From an uncultured Clostridia bacterium (GTDB lineage: Bacteria > Bacillota > Clostridia > Christensenellales > Borkfalkiaceae): a stretch of DNA of 64,000 nucleotides. The stretch is taken from assembly GCA_934247225.1 (NCBI GenBank), contig CAKQJE010000003.1, positions 82,400 to 146,399 of the forward strand, read 5' to 3'. This document shows positions 49,649 to 58,374 of this stretch, piece by piece (the stretch's first letter is position 1; each line of letters begins with the position of its first letter). The translations under genes and the position numbers were made by a program. The notes beneath the pieces were generated by a model. It had not been told where the DNA came from. It ran no database searches and saw only the letters and a list, made by a program, of their open reading frames with translations.

Positions 49649-51771
49649 AGACCGAAAATATAATAAAAATTTCCGCGACGAACAATTGGGACGAGGGTTT
49701 GCCGCTCGGAAACGGCAAAACGGGCAGCCTTGTTTACGGCTCGAATCCTTTGAAAATAACCGTCGACCGAACCGATTTGTGGGATTTACGACCCAACGAA
49801 GTCACGCTCGAAAAAGGCTTTAATTTTAAAAACCTCGTAAAACTCTCCGAAAGCGGCAAAGAGGAAGATTGGAAAGAGCGCGAAAGGCTTTTCGAAGATA
49901 TATTTATGGGTAAGCCTTACCCCTCGAAAATCACCGCGGGGCATATCGTACTCGATTTCGGGAAGAACGTAAAAAACGTTTGTTACACGCTCGATACCGA
50001 TAACTCGATTGTTAAAATATATGCCGATAATCGACTTATAGCCGAGGTTTTCGTGTTTGATGAACCGAACGCGGGCGTTATTAAGCTTTACGAAAAAGCC
50101 GAAATCAAGCTTCACGTTCCGGCTTACCTTTCTGGAAAACCCGAGGGCGGTTCGGGGATCGGCGACAACGCGGAAAATATGTCGCTCGGCTACCCGAAAG
50201 CGAAAATTTGCGAAAACGGCGGTTTTAAATGGTACGAACAAAACACTCATACCGATTATTCTTTCGGCATAGCGACGTATCGTGTGAAAAACGAAATTTA
50301 CTATACGCTTGCAACCACGGACGACGATAAAAATTATATAGACTACGCAAAAAACTTGCTTCTAAAAGCCGCCGAAAAGGGCTTTGACAAACTTTTCGAC
50401 GAGCATAAAAAAGCATGGAAAAAATATCGGGCGAAATCTTCCGTGAAAACGGGGGATAAGCTTATCGACGAAACATATAAAAAGAGTTGGTATCTCTTTA
50501 AATGCTGCTCGAAAAAGGGCGGTTATCCGATGCCTCTTCAAGGCGTGTGGACGGCGGATAACGACTGTCTGCCGCCGTGGAAAGGCGATTATCACCACGA
50601 CACGAACACCGAGCTTTCCTATCAGGCATATTTAAAGGCGAACAGGCTCGAAGAAGGCGAGGCGTTTATCGATTATCTCTGGAAATTAAAGCCCGCTTAC
50701 GAGAAGTTTGCCAAAGAATTTTTCGGCGTTAAAGGGCTTTTGCTTCCGTCCTGTTCCACTTTGGACGGCAAAGCCATGGGCGGCTGGGCGCAGTATTCCT
50801 TATCGCCTACGATGACGATCTGGGCGGCGCAAAGCTACGACGAGTATTATCTTTACACGGGAAACGAAAAGTTCTTAAAAAGCAGGGCGTATCCCTTTTT
50901 CAAAAAGGTAGGGCAGGCGATAAAAGGACTTTTGAAAGAGAAAAACGGCAAGCTTTATCTGCCCGTTTCCTCTTCGCCCGAAATTTTCGACAACGCGCGG
51001 AAATCTTATCTCGAACCGAACTCGAACTTCGACCTTGCGCTTATGATTTATCTCTTCAAAACCTTGAAAGGGTACGCCGAAAAACTCGGCGAAAGCGCGG
51101 CGGAATACGAAGAAATTCTCGGAAAGCTCGACGACCTCGCGATAGATAAAAACGGCGTTGTGATGCTCGACAAAATGCAGTATCTGCCCGAAACACACAG
51201 GCATTTTTCGCACGTGATGTGCCTTTATCCGCTTCACCTTATAAATTACGATACCGAGGAGCATAAGAAGATTTACGAAAACACCCTTTTGAATCTCGAA
51301 ACGCTCGGCACAGGCTATTGGGTAGGGTTTTCGTTCCCGATGTCGGCGCAGATTTACGCAATGGCGAAAAAAGGCAACGCGGCGAAAGAAAGGCTCGGGC
51401 AGTTCTGCAAAGGCTTCGTTGCCGAAAACGGATTTCATTTAAACGGCGATTATAAGCATTACGGCTACACGTGGTTCCATTACCGCCCGTTCACGCTCGA
51501 AAGCTTATACGGCTTTGCGGATGCGCTTCACGAAATGCTTTTGCAGGATCACCAAGGTTTTATCGAGCTGTTTCCCGCAATCCCGGACGAGTGGAAAAAT
51601 ACGACGATCGGGTTCAAAAACCTGCGTTCGCGCGGCGGACTTTTAATTTCGGCAACGCTTGAACGCGGTAAGATTTCTTCGCTTACGATAAAGTCGCCGT
51701 CCGAACGAATCGCGAAATTCGCGGACGGAAAAGAAATAAATCTTCGCCGCGGGATTAACAAAATAATTTAA
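49645..51771 (+). CDS. GH95-like alpha-L-fucosidase/galactosidase family protein
   Basis: This 708-residue cytoplasmic enzyme has no signal peptide. The N-terminal domain opens with Glu-Gly-Leu-Pro-Leu-Gly-Asn-Gly (about 15), standard for GH95. The alpha/alpha barrel includes Leu-Gln-Gly-Val-Trp-Thr-Ala-Asp then Trp-Lys-Gly-Asp-Tyr-His-His-Asp-Thr-Asn (about 312-323) and Thr-His-Arg-His-Phe-Ser-His (about 516). In characterised GH95 fucosidases the second motif usually reads His-x-Asn-x-Asn; here the first Asn is replaced by Asp, which may alter water activation or substrate. A GH95-related family with another specificity is therefore possible. It is the last gene of cassette 2 and is followed by a terminator. 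Confidence 0.78.
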   Translation: MKTENIIKISATNNWDEGLPLGNGKTGSLVYGSNPLKITVDRTDLWDLRPNEVTLEKGFNFKNLVKLSESGKEEDWKERERLFEDIFMGKPYPSKITAGHIVLDFGKNVKNVCYTLDTDNSIVKIYADNRLIAEVFVFDEPNAGVIKLYEKAEIKLHVPAYLSGKPEGGSGIGDNAENMSLGYPKAKICENGGFKWYEQNTHTDYSFGIATYRVKNEIYYTLATTDDDKNYIDYAKNLLLKAAEKGFDKLFDEHKKAWKKYRAKSSVKTGDKLIDETYKKSWYLFKCCSKKGGYPMPLQGVWTADNDCLPPWKGDYHHDTNTELSYQAYLKANRLEEGEAFIDYLWKLKPAYEKFAKEFFGVKGLLLPSCSTLDGKAMGGWAQYSLSPTMTIWAAQSYDEYYLYTGNEKFLKSRAYPFFKKVGQAIKGLLKEKNGKLYLPVSSSPEIFDNARKSYLEPNSNFDLALMIYLFKTLKGYAEKLGESAAEYEEILGKLDDLAIDKNGVVMLDKMQYLPETHRHFSHVMCLYPLHLINYDTEEHKKIYENTLLNLETLGTGYWVGFSFPMSAQIYAMAKKGNAAKERLGQFCKGFVAENGFHLNGDYKHYGYTWFHYRPFTLESLYGFADALHEMLLQDHQGFIELFPAIPDEWKNTTIGFKNLRSRGGLLISATLERGKISSLTIKSPSERIAKFADGKEINLRRGINKII

Positions 51772-51797
51772 CAATCATATAATAGACCGCATATAAT

Positions 51798-51828
51798 AGA
51801 CCGTGGGTTGTTCCGCGGTCTTTTTTTA
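51798..51828 (+). terminator. Intrinsic terminator of cassette 2
   Basis: AGACCGTGG pairs with CCGCGGTCT (one G-T pair) and is followed by seven T residues. A 14-bp direct repeat containing ATAATAGACCG lies just before it. Confidence 0.85.
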
Positions 51829-51837
51829 AAATAGCGC

Positions 51838-51853
51838 GTTAATCGACTTATAG
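51838..51853 (+). repeat. 16-bp intergenic word, copy 2
   Basis: GTTAATCGACTTATAG, followed by GCGGCTTTTT. It is identical to the copies at 1935 and 59083 and the reverse copy at 61760. Confidence 0.7.
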
Positions 51854-51976
51854 GCGGCTTTTTCAAGGTTGATTTGCTTTAAATCGCGCAAAATTAAGTT
51901 TTTACGGAACGCAAAATCGCGCTTTGTGAAAAGCTTTGTGAAAAATAAATTATATAAACAATTATTTATTTTTCTA

Positions 51977-52005
51977 TTGACAAACCTATATGCCTATGTT
52001 AAAAT
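51977..52005 (+). promoter_or_regulatory. Promoter of the 1248-residue lipoprotein gene
   Basis: TTGACA (51977-51982), a 17-base spacer, then TAAAAT (52000-52005). It leaves a leader of about 75 bases with a GGAGGT binding site. Confidence 0.8.
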
Positions 52006-52085
52006 CGATTTACACCTTGATATAAACCCGTAAAAAGAATTGCGGAATTTAAAAAACAAAAAAATACCGAAAGCGGAGGTATAAA

Positions 52086-55000
52086 ATGAAACAATTCAAA
52101 AAACATGCGGCGGCGATAGTTCTCGGCATAGTTGCGCTTATCTGTTTGTTGGGCGCGGCTACGGCATGCGGCGTTTCCGTCGTAAGAAAGGAACACGAAC
52201 TGCGTTTTGTCGTTGACGGCAGAACGTACGATATCGTAACCGCGGGCGACGGTCTGACTTTCCCCGACGATCCCGAAAAGACGGGTTATACGTTCGACGG
52301 TTGGTTTACCGACGAAAACGAGTGGAAAAATTCCGTGGACGAAAATTTGAAAATAGACGACAGTATAACAGTTTACGCTAAATTTTCGATTATAAATTAC
52401 ACGATAACTTATAAGGATGAAGACGGTAACGTCCTTCCGACGGACGGCTTCGAGCTTCCGTCAAGCTATAACGTCGAAAGCAAAAGAATAAGGCTTAACG
52501 ATTACTATAAAGAAGGCTACGCGTTCAGAGGCTGGCTGGACGAAAACGACGAAGAAATCCGATATATTTACCCCGGGACGACGGGCAATCTCGTTCTTAC
52601 CGCCATTTTCAAGGCGGGGAGCTATTTTACGATAACTTATATCGACCAATTCAATCGTCCGAACGAAAATCCGACCGTTTTTATGAGCGGAGACGTTATC
52701 GAGCTTGAACCTCTTTACAAAGCGGATTATGATTTCATACGCTGGACAGACGGCGTCAACACGATCGAAACGCTCGAAGATCTTAGCAGCGATATGGTTT
52801 TATACGCCGAATGGGCGATAAGAAGCGGGCTTGAAAACTTCAATTATACCGTGGACGACGATTATCTCGGCGTAGAAGGCAAGCCCGGTTACATAACGAT
52901 AATGAGCGTTATCGATAATTCGCTTGCGGATGTAGTTATTCCCGATTACGTTTCGATGATAAAGGGCGGCGCGCTCAAATTCTGCGGCGGATTTATAAAG
53001 AGCTTAACTATTCCGTTTTTGGGCAGCAGCTACGACGAAAGCGATATTTCCCACCTCGGCTATCTTTTCGGAGATCCGTCGGACACGTCGAATAAAGGCG
53101 TTCCCGCGGGGCTTGAATCGCTTACCGTTAAGAGCGGGGATATTCAGAGCGGTTCTCTTAAAAATTGTTCCAACCTTAAAAAGATAACTTTCGGCGAAAA
53201 CGTGAGAAGTATCGGCGAAGCGGCTCTGGCGGGATGTTCGTCGCTCGAAGAAATCGATCTTCCGTTCATCGGTCAGAAGTATGACGAAAGCAAGGAATAC
53301 AATCAGAGGGAGGTTGGGGGATACGTCGAAAGAGCAGACGAAGCGAAATTCGGATACATTTTCAATAAAATCCCCCAAACGCTTAAAAAAGTGACGATAA
53401 GAAAGGGCTTTGTTTATAACGACAAAGACGTTTCGAGTTCGCTCGGAGGACTTTCTTCGGGTGGAATAGAGGAACTCGATTATACCTCGGCAAACGATAC
53501 TTTATATGCAAATCTTTTCGTCGGCGCGGGCGGATTGAAACGCATTACCGTTCGCGGCGACGTGAAGAAAATCGAGGGCGACTTATTCAGATATAAAGCC
53601 GAAACGAGCGAAATAATTCTTCCCGAAACGATAACGGAAATCGGCGACGGCGCGTTCATAAAATGCCCGAACCTCGTAAGAATTTCCATTCCGAACGTAA
53701 CGAAAATCGGCGCGAACGCCTTTGACGGTTGCGTTAGTCTCGGAGAAGTTGTCGCGAGCGGAAATGTAGTTTCGATAGGCGATTACGCTTTCAGAAACTG
53801 CGCGAAACTCGGCGAACTCGATAGCGGGGATAAGCTCGTTTCGATAGGTACGGGCGCGTTTGAAAACTGCGAGGAGCTGTATTTCTTTGAAATTCCCGCA
53901 AGCGTGACTACTATCGGCGACGGCGCGTTCAAAAACTGTACGGGCATTACCGAAGTAGTGAACCTTTCGTCTTTCTCTTCCGTCAGGGGCAGCGACGATC
54001 TCGGCGGACTTTGCAAATACGCCTGGAACGTTTGTACTTCCGAAGACGAGCCGAGGAAAATCAGCAAAGTCGACGGTTTTATCATTTATGACCGTCAGAG
54101 ACCCGAGGAAGGCGATTTGCTCATAAAATACAAGGGAACGGACAAAGAGGTCACTATTCCCGACGGGATCTGGATAATAAACAATTCGGCGTTTTACGCT
54201 AATGAGAATATAACGAAGGTCATCGTTCCGGAGAGCGTAGATCAGATAGGAATGGAAGCCTTCCGTGACTGCATAAATCTCAAAACGGTCGTTTTGTCGG
54301 ACTATGTACACAGTTTCGCAGAATATGCTTTCGCGGGCTGCACTTCTCTCGACGAGATAAACATTCCCTCGACTGTGAGTCATTTGCTTATGGGCGTTTT
54401 CGAGGGCTGCGAAAGCCTGGAAACTATAACTCTTCCGTCCTCGCTTATAGGTATTCACGAGAACGCGTTTTACGGCAGCGGACTTAAAGGCGAGATAAAT
54501 CTTCCGAGCGGGCTTAGAACGCTCAACGCGGGAGCTTTCGGCGGAAGCAAAATCTCAAAGATTGAAATTCCGGGCGGAATAACGACGATAGAAGAAAGCG
54601 TGTTTGAGAACTGCTCCGAGCTTACGGACGTCGTTTTGACCGCAGGCTTAAAAATTATCGGCGAGGGCGCGTTCAGATCGTGCGGCAAGCTTGCAAACAT
54701 AAATCTTCCCGAGGGCTTAGAGGAAATTAAGGCCGAGGCGTTCCGCTACTGCGGAAGTCTGGCGACGGTTGACCTGCCCGCAAGCCTTAAAGTCCTTGCT
54801 GCGGGGGCTTTCTGGGTATCCGCGATTACGTCGGCTGTTATTCCCGAGGAAATAACCGCTATCGAGGATAATGTTTTCGCTCTTTGCACCGCGCTTACCA
54901 ACGTAACGCTTCATTCAAACATAACGCGTATCGGTAAGGACGCTTTCAGAAGAACGAGTATAACGAAAATAAATATTCCCGAAAGCGTTGTGGATTTCGG

Positions 55001-55832
55001 AGAGCAAGCGTTCGCGGATTGCGAAAATCTCACAAGCTTTGTTTTCCCGAGCGGCACACAGTCGATCGGCAAGGCTGTTTTTTCCGGGTCAAACAAGCTT
55101 AATGCGGTGACGTTCCCGTATATCGGAGCTTCCCCGAACGACGAGTCGGGAACGCTCGAATATTATTTCCGCGATGCTTTCAACGGTATTCCCGCTTCGC
55201 TTAAATCCGTCGGCATAAGAACGGGGAAGATTAAGCGCAGTATGTTTGAAACCAAGGTAAACGGCTTATGGAACATCACGACTCTTTCGCTCGGCAGCGG
55301 AGTTAAAGAAATCGAGAATGGAAGCTTTGAAGAATTCAAGGGCTTAAAGGGGCTTATCCTTCCGTTTGCGGGCAAAAGCGCGGAAAACGTCGGAGGCAAG
55401 GAAAACACGTTGGAGTATCTGTTTAATATATTAGGGTATCAGAGGTGCGAAACGTGGAAATCTCTTGAAACGCTCGGCGTTTTAAGCGGAGAAATCCCCG
55501 AAGACTTCTATAACACTATGGGGGATCAGCCGACCGCCAATCCGCCGGTCATAAAAACGCTTATCCTCGGCAAGGAGGTAACGAAGATCAGCATTAAAAT
55601 TTACACCGAACGCAAAGGGGGGTCAAAAATCCTTTTCTGCGGCACGAAAGACGAATATAATAAAATCAAAGTCGAAGGCGATCAGACTATTCAGAATTTG
55701 TATTTCGATGACAGCAAAGGAATTCCGAGATATTTTTACAGCGAAACCAACCCGTTTGAAAGCGGCGAGGTAACGAGCGGAAACTACTGGCATTTTGCGG
55801 ACGGCATAGCAACTCCCGAAATCTGGGCGTGA
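52086..55832 (+). CDS. Giant surface lipoprotein with InlB-type and leucine-rich repeats
   Basis: This 1248-residue lipoprotein has a lipobox Ala-Thr-Ala-Cys (Cys28). Three InlB B-type repeats come first (about 35-235), recognisable by Gly-Tyr-Thr-Phe-Asp-Gly-Trp-Phe, Gly-Tyr-Ala-Phe-Arg-Gly-Trp-Leu and Tyr-Asp-Phe-Ile-Arg-Trp. About 900 residues of BspA-type LRR_5 repeats follow, each with Ile-Gly-x-x-Ala-Phe-x-x-Cys and a Leu-Pro or Ile-Pro strand. The protein ends in Tyr-Tyr-Ser-Glu-Thr-Asn-Pro ... Tyr-Trp-His-Phe-Ala-Asp-Gly ... Trp-Ala. It forms its own transcription unit after cassette 2. Proteins of this build are long surface fibres that bind host or dietary polymers. Confidence 0.85.
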   Translation: MKQFKKHAAAIVLGIVALICLLGAATACGVSVVRKEHELRFVVDGRTYDIVTAGDGLTFPDDPEKTGYTFDGWFTDENEWKNSVDENLKIDDSITVYAKFSIINYTITYKDEDGNVLPTDGFELPSSYNVESKRIRLNDYYKEGYAFRGWLDENDEEIRYIYPGTTGNLVLTAIFKAGSYFTITYIDQFNRPNENPTVFMSGDVIELEPLYKADYDFIRWTDGVNTIETLEDLSSDMVLYAEWAIRSGLENFNYTVDDDYLGVEGKPGYITIMSVIDNSLADVVIPDYVSMIKGGALKFCGGFIKSLTIPFLGSSYDESDISHLGYLFGDPSDTSNKGVPAGLESLTVKSGDIQSGSLKNCSNLKKITFGENVRSIGEAALAGCSSLEEIDLPFIGQKYDESKEYNQREVGGYVERADEAKFGYIFNKIPQTLKKVTIRKGFVYNDKDVSSSLGGLSSGGIEELDYTSANDTLYANLFVGAGGLKRITVRGDVKKIEGDLFRYKAETSEIILPETITEIGDGAFIKCPNLVRISIPNVTKIGANAFDGCVSLGEVVASGNVVSIGDYAFRNCAKLGELDSGDKLVSIGTGAFENCEELYFFEIPASVTTIGDGAFKNCTGITEVVNLSSFSSVRGSDDLGGLCKYAWNVCTSEDEPRKISKVDGFIIYDRQRPEEGDLLIKYKGTDKEVTIPDGIWIINNSAFYANENITKVIVPESVDQIGMEAFRDCINLKTVVLSDYVHSFAEYAFAGCTSLDEINIPSTVSHLLMGVFEGCESLETITLPSSLIGIHENAFYGSGLKGEINLPSGLRTLNAGAFGGSKISKIEIPGGITTIEESVFENCSELTDVVLTAGLKIIGEGAFRSCGKLANINLPEGLEEIKAEAFRYCGSLATVDLPASLKVLAAGAFWVSAITSAVIPEEITAIEDNVFALCTALTNVTLHSNITRIGKDAFRRTSITKINIPESVVDFGEQAFADCENLTSFVFPSGTQSIGKAVFSGSNKLNAVTFPYIGASPNDESGTLEYYFRDAFNGIPASLKSVGIRTGKIKRSMFETKVNGLWNITTLSLGSGVKEIENGSFEEFKGLKGLILPFAGKSAENVGGKENTLEYLFNILGYQRCETWKSLETLGVLSGEIPEDFYNTMGDQPTANPPVIKTLILGKEVTKISIKIYTERKGGSKILFCGTKDEYNKIKVEGDQTIQNLYFDDSKGIPRYFYSETNPFESGEVTSGNYWHFADGIATPEIWA

Positions 55833-55904
55833 TTGAACGTGATTAAGCGAGTTTCAATTTGTTTATCGCTAAACCGAAATTGTGATTGAAATATAAGTAA
55901 CAAT

Positions 55905-55943
55905 AAGTGCGGGGCAAGCCATATCGGCTTGCCCCGCACTTTT
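55905..55943. terminator. Strong 16-bp hairpin terminator
   Basis: AAGTGCGGGGCAAGCC and its exact complement surround a 5-base loop, with A/T flanks on both sides. It can end transcription of the lipoprotein gene and perhaps of the opposing strand. Confidence 0.75.
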
Positions 55944-55996
55944 AAGTGTAATTTTGCGCTGTATATTTACTATTTTTTACACTTCAATTATTCTTG

Positions 55997-56055
55997 CCTT
56001 CCCCTTTCGGGGAAGGTGGATTTTGCCCGCGTAAGCGGGCAAAAGACGGAAGAGG
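55997..56055 (+). repeat. Interspersed double-hairpin repeat (CCTTCCCC type)
   Basis: CCTTCCCC-TTTC-GGGGAAGG, then GTGGA, then TTTTGCCCGC-GTAA-GCGGGCAAAA, then GACGGAAGAGG. Similar sequences of this plan are scattered in many gut Clostridia genomes (recalled, not searched). A possible remnant end (GACTGATGAGGGG) lies near 56150. Nothing else is seen between here and 56197. Confidence 0.65.
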
Positions 56056-56196
56056 ACAATAAGAAAATCTTCTTCATTCTTCGGAGAAAATATCTTCGAA
56101 AGGCTTCGCCTGACCGATTATTTTTTCAAGGCGATAATGCATTTTGCGCCGACTGATGAGGGGATTTTTTAGCTTTATTGCAAGTTATACGGCTGC

Positions 56197-56799
56197 TTAT
56201 TTTGATTTTCTTCTGCCTAAGTACCTGAAAACCTGCTTTTTATATGCGATATAATCTTCCTTGAAAACGCTTGCGAGAAAATTTTCCTCTTGCAAAATCT
56301 GCAAGTGAAGCATCACCATTGCAAACAAAGAAAAAATCGCCGTAAAAACGTTGAAATAGAGCAGGAGTACGCCGATATATTGAAAATCGAAACCTAAAAA
56401 CGCAGGGTTTCTGCTGAATTTGTAAATTCCGCTCGTCACAAGTTCGGTTTTGTCCTTTTCGGGGATACCCGCGCGCCAGCTGTCGCGCATACAAAGCACG
56501 GAAATAAGAAAAATAATATCGCCGAGCATGCCGATAAGAAACCCCGTAAACCGTGCGGACGAGGGAAGATAACTCCAACCGAAAAGTATCGATAAAATCT
56601 GTACGGGAACGATAGCGAGCGTTGCTATGCCCATTAAAACTTCGACGGTGTGGAGCGTTTTTTCTTTTCGTTTACCGATCTGCCGCGTCTGAATTCCGCG
56701 CCGCTTCTGCGCAATCTGCTTTATAAAATAAACCGCATAAAAACAAGTAAGAACAACAAGCGCGAAAACGCAGAAAGGAAGGTGCTCTTTTAATTTCAT
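56197..56799 (-). CDS. Isoprenylcysteine carboxyl methyltransferase-family membrane protein
   Basis: This 200-residue integral membrane protein has four or five hydrophobic segments. The C-terminal half has Ser-Gly-Ile-Tyr-Lys-Phe-Ser-Arg-Asn-Pro-Ala-Phe (about 124-135), then a glutamate-rich stretch (Gln-Glu-Glu-Asn-Phe-Leu) and Tyr-Lys-Lys-Gln-Val-Phe-Arg-Tyr-Leu, the usual S-adenosylmethionine-binding pattern of ICMT/PEMT-like methyltransferases. In bacteria the substrate is generally unknown, because there is no prenylated CaaX protein here. Its start overlaps the stop of the preceding leftward gene (ATGA), with AGGAGG 6 bases upstream inside that gene. Confidence 0.75.
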   Translation of the reverse strand: MKLKEHLPFCVFALVVLTCFYAVYFIKQIAQKRRGIQTRQIGKRKEKTLHTVEVLMGIATLAIVPVQILSILFGWSYLPSSARFTGFLIGMLGDIIFLISVLCMRDSWRAGIPEKDKTELVTSGIYKFSRNPAFLGFDFQYIGVLLLYFNVFTAIFSLFAMVMLHLQILQEENFLASVFKEDYIAYKKQVFRYLGRRKSK

Positions 56800-58280
56800 T
56801 TTGTACCTCCTGTTGCCTGCTCGCCGTCGGCGTGGCGGTCGGCGTTATAGTCGGCGTGACGATCGGCGTTGTATTTAAAATAGTAAAAGTCCTTATCTTC
56901 GCCTGCTGCTACAAACCCGCAGGAGAGAATGGTTTCCTTGGAGCGTTCGTTTTCCTTAAAGCATTTGGCTTTGAGATTTACTTTCAGCGCCATTGCCGCC
57001 CACTCGCAAACGAGCTTGTACGCGGCTTTGCCGAAGCCCTTTCCCTGGAATTCGCGAGTCACTCTCACGCCCGCTTCCGCGTCGCCGTTATAGGTGAAAT
57101 TATAAACGATAACCTCGCCTATAAGTCGATTATCGGGCGATTTTTCTCTGATTGCAAAGCTTATGCCCTCGCCGATCGAGCGGTCGAAATTGACCATATC
57201 GAAGAACGTTTCGTCGGTTATTTCGCCCGTTATGGAGGAGTCCGTTTCGTAGTCGTAACCCCAAAGCCTGTTGTTCTCTTTGTCTAAGCAAAGCTCTTTG
57301 TAGCTTGTTTTGTCTTTCTCGGTTATCTCGCTTAAAACGACGTTCCCGTCCGTTAAAACAGGCGTTTCCGAAAGGCTTTTAAGCGGAGAATTAACTTTAA
57401 CGAGATATTTGTTTTCGAGTTTTATCGGGTTGTATTGCAGTTTGGAAGTTCTCAGTCCAGGGTCGTCGGAATCGTCCTCGCGGTTTACCGTTTCAAGCTC
57501 GGGGAATATAGACAAAACGTACTTCACGAAAGCGTTAAAAGTTGCGGGGTATGCTCCGACGTAAGTTTTTAACGCCTTTTCGACGTGAATTATAAGGTTT
57601 TTATCCTGAATTTCGCCTATCGTAACCGAAACGGGCGTGTCGTCGACGAAAATCGCGCCGCCTACGAAATCGTAATCGAAAAACTTGTCTAAAAGCTCTT
57701 TGGAGTGAATAAATTCTTCCGTTTCCTCGTAAGCCGCGTTCGGGTGTTCTTTCGCGTAAAGCGACAAAAGTTCTTGAAGTTTCGGGATATATTCGGGTTT
57801 TAACGGGCGGAAATCGACTTCGCCGTAAAGCGAGCGGAATTTGTTGATATGGTTTCTTTGCCCGCTGAATTTCTTGCCCGTAAAAGTCGCCATTTCCGCG
57901 GCGGAATAAATATAGTCGCTCCATTTCCGCTCGTAGCCGTACATAATATTCGGGAAAAGCCCGCAATTTTTGATTTTTTCGAGCGTTTCTTCGGTAACTC
58001 CGTAAAATTTAAGCGGCAGGTTGTTTTCCTTGACGTAATCGATGATTTCCTTCAAAGTCTCGGTTTCGTTACCGCCGAAAGGGTATGAAAAGGACGGCTC
58101 GCCGCAAATATCCTGCATAGAAACGAACGAACCGCCGCTTGAAGTAAATTTAAGATTGACTCCGCTGTTCCACATGAAAAAACTGCCGAGGGATATATCG
58201 TTCACGTTAAAGGGGCAGTTTTTTATATACGGGGAGTATTTTTTAAGATTTTCGGGTGTGTAGTTTTCAAAATTCAACAT
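56796..58280 (-). CDS. DUF2156 domain fused to a GNAT acetyltransferase
   Basis: This 494-residue cytoplasmic protein has two halves. Residues 1-285 match DUF2156, related to the aminoacyl-transferase domain of phosphatidylglycerol lysyltransferases (Phe-Phe-Met-Trp-Asn near 34 and a Gly-Gln-Arg-Asn-His-Ile-Asn-Lys-Phe segment near 140). Residues 310-470 are a GNAT domain with Val-Thr-Arg-Glu-Phe-Gln-Gly-Lys-Gly-Phe-Gly-Lys-Ala-Ala (about 419), the acetyl-CoA loop. The C terminus has a tandem repeat of Tyr-Asn-Ala-Asp-Arg-His-Ala-Asp. The fusion suggests transfer of acyl or aminoacyl groups, but the substrate is unknown. No ribosome binding site is visible before the ATG at 58280. Confidence 0.78.
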   Translation of the reverse strand: MLNFENYTPENLKKYSPYIKNCPFNVNDISLGSFFMWNSGVNLKFTSSGGSFVSMQDICGEPSFSYPFGGNETETLKEIIDYVKENNLPLKFYGVTEETLEKIKNCGLFPNIMYGYERKWSDYIYSAAEMATFTGKKFSGQRNHINKFRSLYGEVDFRPLKPEYIPKLQELLSLYAKEHPNAAYEETEEFIHSKELLDKFFDYDFVGGAIFVDDTPVSVTIGEIQDKNLIIHVEKALKTYVGAYPATFNAFVKYVLSIFPELETVNREDDSDDPGLRTSKLQYNPIKLENKYLVKVNSPLKSLSETPVLTDGNVVLSEITEKDKTSYKELCLDKENNRLWGYDYETDSSITGEITDETFFDMVNFDRSIGEGISFAIREKSPDNRLIGEVIVYNFTYNGDAEAGVRVTREFQGKGFGKAAYKLVCEWAAMALKVNLKAKCFKENERSKETILSCGFVAAGEDKDFYYFKYNADRHADYNADRHADGEQATGGTK

Positions 58281-58304
58281 TTGTCTGAAAAATTTATGTA
58301 TTTA

Positions 58305-58374
58305 TTAAAAATCGGGATAGCCCGCTCGGGGTAGTTTAAAAGTTAGGATAATTCTCTTAAAAGTCGGGGTAGTC
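58305..58374 (-). repeat. Triplicated C-terminal codons and stop of the ParB-like gene
   Basis: Read leftward, three 18-base blocks encode Asp-Tyr-Pro-Asp-Phe-stop (58374-58357), Asn-Tyr-Pro-Asn-Phe-stop (58353-58336) and Gly-Tyr-Pro-Asp-Phe-stop (58322-58305). They are spaced 21 and 31 bases apart, so the first two are in the same frame. Confidence 0.6.

Noticed and set aside
55929..56156. 75-codon open frame after the giant lipoprotein
   Set aside because: It starts inside a terminator hairpin and runs through the CCTTCCCC repeat, so it is not a gene.
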